Shown in pieces: positions 1 through 5,089 of a stretch of DNA of 7,244 bases (its first letter is position 1; each line of letters starts with the position of its first letter). The position numbers were made by a program, and so were the translations under genes. Location of the stretch: positions 1-7,244 of the forward strand of contig JABFSD010001216.1 of the NCBI GenBank assembly GCA_013140935.1. Reading direction: 5' to 3'. This stretch comes from Acidobacteriota bacterium (lineage in GTDB: Bacteria; Acidobacteriota; Blastocatellia; RBC074). The notes beneath the pieces were generated by a model. It searched no databases. It was not told the origin of the DNA and saw only the letters and a list, made by a program, of their open reading frames with translations.

Positions 1-291
1 TTCGATCAAAAAGCGGCCTACGAGATCGGTGGCCGAAAGGTCTTCGTGGCAGGCGACGGTGATGAGCGGACGCCCCAGCTTATAAGCCATCGCTTCGACA
101 AAGCGCGTCTTGCCGCAACCGGTCGGGCCTTTGAGCATTACGGGCAGCTTGGATTGAAACGCCGTCTCAAAGATGGACGACTCGTCTTTGATGTTGACGT
201 AATAAGGCTCTTTTTTGATGAGGTACTTTTCGATAGCTTCGGCTTTTGCCGTCGCCCCAGCAGGATTGTTGGATGTGTCAGTCTTCGCCAT
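1..291 (-). CDS. CbbQ/NirQ/NorQ-type AAA+ ATPase, N-terminal part (runs off left edge)
   Basis: The minus strand is open from an ATG at 291 down to base 1, giving 97 residues that begin [12 protein letters not shown]. After a polar N-terminal tail of about 25 residues come KKEPYYV and the segment [20 protein letters not shown]. The latter contains a Walker A/P-loop, GPTGCGKT, at residues 55-62. [20 protein letters not shown] at about 74-93 is the conserved stretch after the P-loop in the CbbQ/NirQ/NorQ group of MoxR-like ATPases. Members of that group act with a VWA-domain partner (CbbO/NorD) to remodel or activate metalloenzymes such as Rubisco or nitric oxide reductase. Which target applies here cannot be told, because the partner gene would lie outside the window. 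Walker B, the sensors and the C-terminus are missing only because of the window edge. The gene is transcribed away from mnmA. The nearest AGGA-like ribosome site is rather far (about 15 nt) from the ATG, so the exact start is slightly uncertain. Confidence 0.9.
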   Translation of the reverse strand, partial: MAKTDTSNNPAGATAKAEAIEKYLIKKEPYYVNIKDESSIFETAFQSKLPVMLKGPTGCGKTRFVEAMAYKLGRPLITVACHEDLSATDLVGRFLIE

Positions 292-359
292 GATCGTGTA
301 GATGATTCCTGAAAAATGAATTTGATGTGCTAACATCGGCCTTTGCCGAACGAGCGGCA

Positions 360-387
360 ATCTTAGCATTCGCGGCTAACCGTGCAA
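360..387 (-). promoter_or_regulatory. possible weak sigma-70-type promoter for the AAA+ ATPase gene
   Basis: Read on the minus strand, TTGCAC (387-382) is followed after 16 nt by TAAGAT (365-360), which is preceded by TGC as in an extended -10 element. This would start a transcript near 353 with a leader of about 60 nt before the ATG at 291. The match to consensus is only partial (3/6 and 4/6), and the host's promoter preferences are unknown, so this is a candidate only. Confidence 0.2.
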
Positions 388-410
388 AGGTTGCATAAAG
401 AGTGTTTTTT

Positions 411-508
411 GAGAGTACGGAACAGACGGAAATAACGGAACAAACGGACTTTTTCTCAGCGGTTAATCGTTCTGTCTGTTCCGTTATTTCCGTTTGTTCC
501 GTACTCTC
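411..508. repeat. long imperfect palindrome upstream of mnmA (38-bp arms, 22-nt loop)
   Basis: Bases 411-448 pair with 471-508 around a 22-nt loop (449-470). Of 38 positions, 35 are Watson-Crick. Two (425/494 and 446/473) are G-T and become G-U in plus-strand RNA, and one (443/476) is A-C. Each arm is itself built from four units of 9 nt sharing the core ACGGA, at about 417, 426, 435 and 444. The element ends 19 nt before the mnmA ATG. There is no T-run after it and no plus-strand gene before it in the window, so it is not an ordinary terminator. It could be a MITE-like or REP-like element, or a structured mRNA leader. Confidence 0.9.
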
Positions 509-527
509 TCTTCTTGAGTGAAGTCTT

Positions 528-1649
528 ATGATCGCAGTTGCTATGAGCGGGGGCGTAGACAGTTCTGCCGCCGCCGCCTTACTCAAATCACAGGGCCATG
601 AGTTGGTCGGGTTTTCGATGCAACTCTGGAATCAGCGCCGCATCAACGTCGGGCCGGAGGGCGAACCGCTGCCGAGTCGCTGCTGTTCGCTCGACGACCT
701 TTATGACGCGCGCGCCGTAGCCCACAAGATCGGCTTTCCGTTTTACGTCGTGAATATGGAAGACGATTTCGAGCGCGACGTAGTGCAGCCTTTCGTCAAC
801 AACTACCTCAACGGACTGACGCCGAGTCCGTGCGTGCAATGCAATTCGTTTTTGAAATTCGACAAGCTGGTCGAGTTGGCAAAGACCGCCGATGCGACGA
901 AAGTGGCTACGGGACACTACGCCCGCGTGACGTGGGACGACGCGCGCGGACGCTGGCTGTTGTTGCGCTCCGTCAATCGCGCCAAAGATCAGTCTTACTT
1001 TTTGTTTGAACTGACGCAGGAACAACTGAGTTACGCTTTCTTTCCGCTGGGCGAAATGACGAAGCAAGAGGTGCGCGACATTGCCGAAGCCGCCGGACTG
1101 CCTACGGCGCAAAAGCCTGAGAGCCAGGAGATTTGTTTTGTGCCGGATGGCAACTACGCGCAATTCATCGAACGTTATCTCGCTGAAGACAAACCCGCAG
1201 GCAAAACCTTACCGGTGCTGAATAACTATAAAACCGCGCCCGGCGAGATTGTTACGACTGCGGGCGAAGTCATCGGCACGCACACCGGCATTCATCGTTA
1301 CACGGTCGGCCAACGCAAAGGTCTCGGCATCTCTGCGCCCGAACCGCTTTACGTCGTCGCGGTAGACGCCAAACAGAACCGCGTCGTCGTCGGCAGTTCA
1401 GACGATTTGCTCAAATCCACGATGACCGTCAATCGCACTAATTGGATTCCTTTCGACGCCTTGCGCGAACCGCTGCACGTCAGCGTCAAGATTCGTTCGC
1501 GCGCTGAAGAAGCGGGAGCTACGTTGACGGCGCAAGCCGATGGCAGCGTGCTGGTCACGTTCGACGAACCGCAGCGTGCGGTTACGCCGGGTCAAGCCGC
1601 AGTGTTTTATGACGGCGAAATCGTGGTCGGCGGCGGATGGATCGTGTAG
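528..1649 (+). CDS. mnmA: tRNA-specific 2-thiouridylase MnmA
   Basis: This 373-residue protein matches the usual length of MnmA. The enzyme adenylates U34 of tRNA Lys, Glu and Gln in the cytoplasm and replaces the C2 oxygen with sulfur, using a persulfide relay. The N-terminal PP-loop (N-type ATP pyrophosphatase) motif SGGVDSS is at residues 7-13. [14 protein letters not shown] holds Cys105, which aligns with E. coli Cys102. ESQEICFVP holds Cys203, which aligns with the E. coli persulfide cysteine Cys199. [16 protein letters not shown] and [11 protein letters not shown] are family signatures, and the C-terminal barrel ends with the typical [19 protein letters not shown]. The ATG at 528 directly precedes the PP-loop strand, and a GAG at 516-518 may serve as a weak ribosome site. 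It stands alone: divergent from the AAA+ gene and separated from the next gene by 133 bp. Long palindromes lie on both sides. All expected catalytic residues are present. Confidence 0.98.
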   Translation: MIAVAMSGGVDSSAAAALLKSQGHELVGFSMQLWNQRRINVGPEGEPLPSRCCSLDDLYDARAVAHKIGFPFYVVNMEDDFERDVVQPFVNNYLNGLTPSPCVQCNSFLKFDKLVELAKTADATKVATGHYARVTWDDARGRWLLLRSVNRAKDQSYFLFELTQEQLSYAFFPLGEMTKQEVRDIAEAAGLPTAQKPESQEICFVPDGNYAQFIERYLAEDKPAGKTLPVLNNYKTAPGEIVTTAGEVIGTHTGIHRYTVGQRKGLGISAPEPLYVVAVDAKQNRVVVGSSDDLLKSTMTVNRTNWIPFDALREPLHVSVKIRSRAEEAGATLTAQADGSVLVTFDEPQRAVTPGQAAVFYDGEIVVGGGWIV

Positions 1650-1690
1650 CAGTTTTGGCAAGACTGGCTTAAAGTTGAATCGAAGACTCT

Positions 1691-1756
1691 CGCCCACGAA
1701 GTCACACGAAGAGAACACGAAGCACTTGTAACATTCTTCGTGTGACTTCGTGGGCG
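1691..1756. repeat. perfect 22-bp inverted repeat between mnmA and the beta-barrel gene
   Basis: Bases 1691-1712 are the exact reverse complement of 1735-1756, around a 22-nt loop. The left arm and loop carry three CACGAAG units (1695, 1705, 1716), so the hairpin is made of short degenerate repeats of about 10-11 nt. No T-run follows, so it does not look like an intrinsic terminator of mnmA. It ends 26 nt before the next ATG, leaving the ribosome site just outside the stem. It resembles the palindrome at 411-508 in design but not in sequence. Confidence 0.92.
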
Positions 1757-1771
1757 GAAAGATTCTGCCGC

Positions 1772-1777
1772 AGGAAA
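1772..1777 (+). promoter_or_regulatory. ribosome binding site AGGAAA that fixes the start at 1783
   Basis: AGGAAA lies 5 nt before the ATG at 1783. An in-frame GTG at 1750 would add 11 residues, but it lies inside the right arm of the inverted repeat, has no ribosome site and would precede a clear signal peptide. The ATG is therefore preferred. Confidence 0.8.
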
Positions 1778-1782
1778 TCGTT

Positions 1783-2646
1783 ATGAAGCTGAAACATTTC
1801 AACATCGCGTGCCTTTGTTTATTGGCTTTGTCGCTCACCGCCTTTGCGCAACAAGCTCAACGTCCGCTCATCACCGAAGACGTAGACACCGTCAAGCCCG
1901 GCGCAATGCGCGTAGATTTCGGTTTTGATTTCATTCAGCACCGCGAATTCGGACTCTCAGGCTTGCAAGGCGACCTCACGCGCGTAGGCGTCGTCTCGCT
2001 CACCTTCGGCCTGTCGCCTAACGTAGAGTTCGAGATCGGCGGCGTCATCCAGAATTACCTGAGCGTAAATCGGCAGGCGCGTCCGGCTCCGTTCCCGTTG
2101 CGACTGAGTACGGGCACGAACTCTACGCACGACACGGGCGATTTTTATCTGGCGACGAAATTCAAGCTGCGCCGCGAGTCGAAACGCACGCCTGCATTCG
2201 GCTTCCGCTTCGGCGCTGAGATGCCTAACTCAAATCAGGAGCGCGGCATCGGCGTTAATCAAACCAATTTCTTTGCGACCGTGCTGACGGGCAAACATTT
2301 CGGCAAGAAGCTTTATGTATACGGCAATCTTGGCCTCGGCATTCTGACCGCGCCGCTCGACCGGTTCTCGCAAAATGACGTGCTGCTTTACGGACTCGCC
2401 GCGACATACGGCGTCAACGAAAGCCTCACGCTCGTCGGCGAAATCAACGGTCGCCGCAGCACGCGCGGCATCGCTCCGCGCGGTACGGAATCAGATGGCG
2501 CAGCGCGTTTCGGCGCACGCATCAAAGCGGGCGGTTTGCTGTGGGATGTCGCCGGCATACGCGGCTTGAGCAATTTCAGCGAACGCAGCGGCGTTACGTT
2601 TGGCATCACCTATCAGGCGGATGTGTTCTCTCCGATCAACAAGTGA
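1783..2646 (+). CDS. secreted, probable outer-membrane beta-barrel protein (phenol MetA-degradation/transporter-like family)
   Basis: The product is 287 residues. It opens with a signal peptide: MKLK, a hydrophobic core to about residue 20, and a likely signal peptidase I site AFA|QQ at 22/23. Cys10 and Cys12 lie within the hydrophobic core, with no lipobox at the cleavage site. The mature part starts RPLITEDVDTVKPGAMRVDFGF, followed by repeated alternating polar/hydrophobic strands (for example VEFEIGGVI, FYLATKFKL, FGFRFGAEM, LYVYGNLGLGI, LTLVGEING and GVTFGITY). This is the pattern of an outer-membrane beta-barrel. The opening and the strand layout resemble the 'MetA pathway of phenol degradation' putative outer-membrane family, but no aromatic-degradation gene is nearby, so the substrate is unknown. 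The protein ends SPINK rather than in a terminal aromatic residue. The stop overlaps the ribosome site of the next gene, suggesting co-transcription with it. Confidence 0.7.
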   Translation: MKLKHFNIACLCLLALSLTAFAQQAQRPLITEDVDTVKPGAMRVDFGFDFIQHREFGLSGLQGDLTRVGVVSLTFGLSPNVEFEIGGVIQNYLSVNRQARPAPFPLRLSTGTNSTHDTGDFYLATKFKLRRESKRTPAFGFRFGAEMPNSNQERGIGVNQTNFFATVLTGKHFGKKLYVYGNLGLGILTAPLDRFSQNDVLLYGLAATYGVNESLTLVGEINGRRSTRGIAPRGTESDGAARFGARIKAGGLLWDVAGIRGLSNFSERSGVTFGITYQADVFSPINK

Positions 2647-2650
2647 GGAA
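2645..2650 (+). promoter_or_regulatory. ribosome binding site GAGGAA overlapping the preceding stop codon
   Basis: GAGGAA shares two bases with the TGA stop (2644-2646) of the beta-barrel gene and sits 4 nt before the ATG at 2655. This suggests translational coupling and sets the start of the small gene. Longer in-frame starts upstream would lie inside the beta-barrel gene. Confidence 0.75.
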
Positions 2651-2654
2651 CCTT

Positions 2655-2981
2655 ATGCTCGAACAAGTTTATGAAGGCACTTGGGAAGATTTAGCCGCGC
2701 ACGCCGATGAATTCGAAGGCAAGCACTTGCGGCTGACGGTGGTTGAAGATACGCCGCGCCAGAATTACCAGATGCTGGAAGTCATGCGCCGCATCGCCGA
2801 GCGTGATAAAGATCGCCCGCTGACGTCGCCTGAGCCGAATTACGCGATGCTGGAAGTTTTGCGCCAAACTGAAGAGTTGCAGCAAGGTATGCGCTTTACG
2901 GACGGCTCTGACACGCAGCGGTTGTTGCGCGAAGCTCGTGCTGGCGGCATGTACGGCGATGAACCAACAGAAGCCAAATGA
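2655..2981 (+). CDS. small hypothetical protein, antitoxin-like, with internal duplication
   Basis: This is an acidic, soluble-looking protein of 108 residues with no signal peptide or membrane segment. It begins YEGTWEDLAAHADEFEGKHLRLTVVED (residues 6-32). That pattern resembles a widespread group of small bacterial proteins ('GTWEE..AHA.EL.G..VRLTV'), often found in toxin-antitoxin-like settings as putative antitoxins. This likeness is from memory. The C-terminus has TQRLLREARAGGMYGDE (88-103), which also recurs in such proteins. Between them NYQMLEVMR (37-45) and NYAMLEVLR (62-70) form an internal repeat 25 residues apart. No PIN or other toxin gene follows: the next gene, 50 bp downstream, is the ATPase-nuclease. 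The gene is only 8 nt after the beta-barrel gene and shares its high GC (36 of 60 bases at 2701-2760), so it probably belongs to the resident genome. Biochemical function is unknown. Confidence 0.75.
   Translation: MLEQVYEGTWEDLAAHADEFEGKHLRLTVVEDTPRQNYQMLEVMRRIAERDKDRPLTSPEPNYAMLEVLRQTEELQQGMRFTDGSDTQRLLREARAGGMYGDEPTEAK
2763..2865 (+). repeat. 28-bp direct repeat, two copies 75 nt apart, inside the small gene
   Basis: Bases 2763-2790 and 2838-2865 agree at 24 of 28 positions, with an offset of exactly 75 nt (25 codons). The near identity holds at DNA level, not only in protein (NYxMLEVxR), which points to a fairly recent in-frame tandem duplication. Confidence 0.85.
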
Positions 2982-2988
2982 GAGACAG

Positions 2989-3002
2989 CAACAAACTAAT
3001 CA
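2989..3002. repeat. left arm of a 14-bp imperfect inverted repeat flanking the ATPase-nuclease gene
   Basis: CAACAAACTAATCA at this site matches the reverse complement of 5034-5047 (CAACAACCAAATCA) at 12 of 14 positions. It lies 29 nt before the ATG of the ATPase-nuclease. No target-site duplication is evident outside it. Chance similarity of two A/C-rich stretches is possible. Confidence 0.45.
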
Positions 3003-3031
3003 AAGTCAGTTAAGTCATACCCAGAGATAAG

Positions 3032-5023
3032 ATGAACGAATTATCTGTCAAAGTTCAGAGCGACTATCTGGAAAGAGCAGTAGCAGGTAAAAATCCGGTG
3101 CTTGCCATCGCTGAGTTAATTTGGAACTCCCTTGATGCTGAGGCTACCCATGTTGAGGTCAAGTTCGACTCAAATACTATGGGGGCGGGAACAGTAGCGA
3201 AAGTTACCGTTTCGGACGATGGTCAGGGAATGGACTATGAAGAGATTACTTATGCATTTGAGAATCTTGGCGGCTCTTGGAAAAAGTCTTCGACACACAC
3301 CAAAGGAGCGCAGCGACGGTTACACGGCAAAAGAGGGCAGGGGAGATTTCAGGCCTTTGCCGTAGGTAGTTCGGTGATTTGGCGTACCTACTTTCTGCAA
3401 CGCGGAAACTTGGCTGAATACACCATTACTGGTCAGCGGGAACGATTGGGAAAATTCTTTGTTGACGATGAACCCAGTTTACTTGAGTCAGGCCAGACTG
3501 GGACTGAAGTGATAATTGACGGTGTTGATAATGGGAGTAACTCTCTCCGCTCGCCCAAAGCCGTTCAGATAATCACTGAGCAATTCGCTTTATACCTTAG
3601 TCAATATCCGAACGTTGTCATCGTCTACGACAGCCAAAGAATTGACCCGTCAGACGCAAAAGAAGCTGAAGTAACTTATCCGTTCGAAAATATTGTCTTG
3701 GATAACGGTCGAGTTGTTGAGGCAAAGATGACGGTTATTGAATGGAAGAGCGATACGGATCGGATTCTCTACCTTTGCGACGCGGAAGGCTTCGCCATTT
3801 CAGAGACGAAACCGAGCATTCAAGCTCCGGGTTTTAGTTTTACCGCCTACCTTAAATCCGATTACTTTAGCGAGTTGGAAGAGCAAAATAACTTGCTGGA
3901 AGACCTCAATCCAGACCTCAAAAAGGTCATAAGTATTGCCCGAAATAAACTCAAAGAACATTTCAGAAAGAGAGCGAATGAAAACTCAGCTAAATTGGTA
4001 CAAGAATGGAAAGAAGCCAAAATTTACCCTTTCGAGGGGGAGGCGCTGAATATCATTGAAGAGACAGAAAGACAGGTTTTTGACGTCGTTGCATTGAGCT
4101 TGCACGACTATTTGCCTGACTTTGAAACAAGCGACAAGAAAAGCAAAAAATTCGCCTTTGCCATTTTGAAGCAAGCAATAGAAGAAAGCCCTAAAGCCCT
4201 GAAACGTATCCTTGAGGAAGTTTTAGACCTGCCCAAAGAAAAGCAGCAAGAGTTTGCTGAGTTGCTGGAAAAAACCTCACTGGCGGCTATTATCAATGCC
4301 TCAAAAGAAGTGGCGGATCGTTTAGACTTTCTGCGGGGGTTGGAGCTACTGGTTTTTGATCCAACGTCAAAGCAGCAACTCTTAGAGAGAAAGCAACTCC
4401 ATAAAATTCTGGCGGAACATACTTGGATTTTTGGCGAAGAGTTCCATCTTACTCTGAGCGACCAATCTCTTACTGAGGTACTCAACAAACATTTGCATCT
4501 GTTAGGACGCGAGCCTGAGATAGCTACAGAACCAGTGCTTAGAGAGAATGGCTCAAGAGGAATTATAGACCTGATGCTGTCGCGACGAATTCCTCAACCG
4601 AAGGCGGAAGAAAGAGAGCATCTGGTGATTGAGCTTAAACGGCCTAACCAATCTATTGACCCACAAGCTGCCAATCAGATTGAAAGTTACGCTTTCGCAG
4701 TTGCGGCTGACGAAAGGTTCAAGGATACGAAAACCAAATGGATATTCTGGGCAATCTCCAACGATGTTTCGGAAACAGTGCGTAAGAAAGCCAATCAAAG
4801 AAATCGCCCCAAAGACTTGCTGTACGAAGATGAAGAAGAGCGGGTTTTTATTTGGGTGAAAACCTGGGGGCAGTTACTGGAAAGCTGTCGTGCCCGCCTG
4901 GAATTTTTCCAGCGCGAACTGAAGTACTCTGCCGAAAAAGATGACGCAATCGCTTATCTTAGAAAGATGCACGAAAAATATCTGCCGACACATTTCTTGA
5001 CCGAAGAGGGCGCTGAGAAATAA
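3032..5023 (+). CDS. GHKL (MORC/Hsp90-like) ATPase fused to a Shedu-like PD-(D/E)XK nuclease; candidate anti-phage effector
   Basis: This is a 663-residue cytoplasmic protein with no signal peptide or membrane segments. The N-terminal GHKL ATPase shows the N-box ELIWNSLDA (Glu28, Asn32), SDDGQGM (Asp63, Gly64, Gly66), the ATP-lid glycines in HGKRGQGRFQAF (99-105) and TGTEV (156-160). A transducer-like region follows to about 265. Residues 280-450 are mostly charged helices. The C-terminus carries ERKQLHKILAEHTWIFGEEF (452-471), then GIIDLML (Asp513), LVIELKRP (Glu534, Lys536) and QIESYA (Gln549). This is the D...ExK...Q arrangement of PD-(D/E)XK nucleases and resembles the Shedu (SduA/DUF4263) domain. 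In known GHKL proteins ATP binding drives N-terminal dimerisation, so a plausible model is an ATP-gated dimer that cuts nucleic acid when triggered. GC is low (25/60 at 3841-3900, 26/60 at 4201-4260) beside about 58-60% in neighbours, suggesting transfer. Domain calls are by motif reading; the defence role is inferred. Only a weak AGAG (3023-3026) precedes the ATG. Confidence 0.88.
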   Translation: MNELSVKVQSDYLERAVAGKNPVLAIAELIWNSLDAEATHVEVKFDSNTMGAGTVAKVTVSDDGQGMDYEEITYAFENLGGSWKKSSTHTKGAQRRLHGKRGQGRFQAFAVGSSVIWRTYFLQRGNLAEYTITGQRERLGKFFVDDEPSLLESGQTGTEVIIDGVDNGSNSLRSPKAVQIITEQFALYLSQYPNVVIVYDSQRIDPSDAKEAEVTYPFENIVLDNGRVVEAKMTVIEWKSDTDRILYLCDAEGFAISETKPSIQAPGFSFTAYLKSDYFSELEEQNNLLEDLNPDLKKVISIARNKLKEHFRKRANENSAKLVQEWKEAKIYPFEGEALNIIEETERQVFDVVALSLHDYLPDFETSDKKSKKFAFAILKQAIEESPKALKRILEEVLDLPKEKQQEFAELLEKTSLAAIINASKEVADRLDFLRGLELLVFDPTSKQQLLERKQLHKILAEHTWIFGEEFHLTLSDQSLTEVLNKHLHLLGREPEIATEPVLRENGSRGIIDLMLSRRIPQPKAEEREHLVIELKRPNQSIDPQAANQIESYAFAVAADERFKDTKTKWIFWAISNDVSETVRKKANQRNRPKDLLYEDEEERVFIWVKTWGQLLESCRARLEFFQRELKYSAEKDDAIAYLRKMHEKYLPTHFLTEEGAEK

Positions 5024-5033
5024 TCGGGACGCC

Positions 5034-5047
5034 TGATTTGGTTGTTG
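5034..5047. repeat. right arm of the 14-bp imperfect inverted repeat flanking the ATPase-nuclease gene
   Basis: TGATTTGGTTGTTG begins 11 nt after the stop codon of the ATPase-nuclease and is the 12/14 inverted partner of 2989-3002. The pair brackets the low-GC gene closely. It could be a cassette boundary or coincidence. Confidence 0.45.
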
Positions 5048-5076
5048 ACCATCAGTAATACGTCTTTTCCAACTAC

Positions 5077-5082
5077 AAAGGA
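5077..5082 (+). promoter_or_regulatory. ribosome binding site AAAGGA for the peptidase gene
   Basis: AAAGGA lies 7 nt before the ATG at 5090, the first in-frame start ahead of a clear signal peptide. This makes 5090 a well-supported start. Confidence 0.8.
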
Positions 5083-5089
5083 CACCCTT

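Noticed and set aside
46..312. 88-codon plus-strand open frame at the left edge
   Set aside because: It is opposite the AAA+ ATPase frame, which has a clear Walker A motif and family sequence.
343..360. Small hairpin TTGCCG/CGGCAA in the divergent gap
   Set aside because: A 6-bp stem with no adjoining T-run or recognisable operator is easily due to chance.
278..586. 102-codon minus-strand open frame across the intergenic palindrome
   Set aside because: Its sequence is largely the translated repeat (TEQTEITEQTE), and it overlaps both the AAA+ start and the mnmA PP-loop.
588..1163. 191-codon minus-strand open frame
   Set aside because: It is antisense to the well-recognised mnmA gene, and its product shows no recognisable motif.
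1398..1838. 146-codon minus-strand open frame across the second palindrome
   Set aside because: It is antisense to the mnmA C-terminus and to the signal peptide of the beta-barrel gene, with no ribosome site or motif support.
3003..3017. AAGTCA direct repeat, two copies 9 nt apart, upstream of the ATPase-nuclease
   Set aside because: A repeated 6-mer in a short AT-rich gap is too weak to call an operator without comparative data.
5022..5038. Possible intrinsic terminator after the ATPase-nuclease gene (7-bp stem including one G-T pair, 3-nt loop)
   Set aside because: The stem is weak and is followed by TGGTTGTTG rather than a T-run, so a terminator is not supported.
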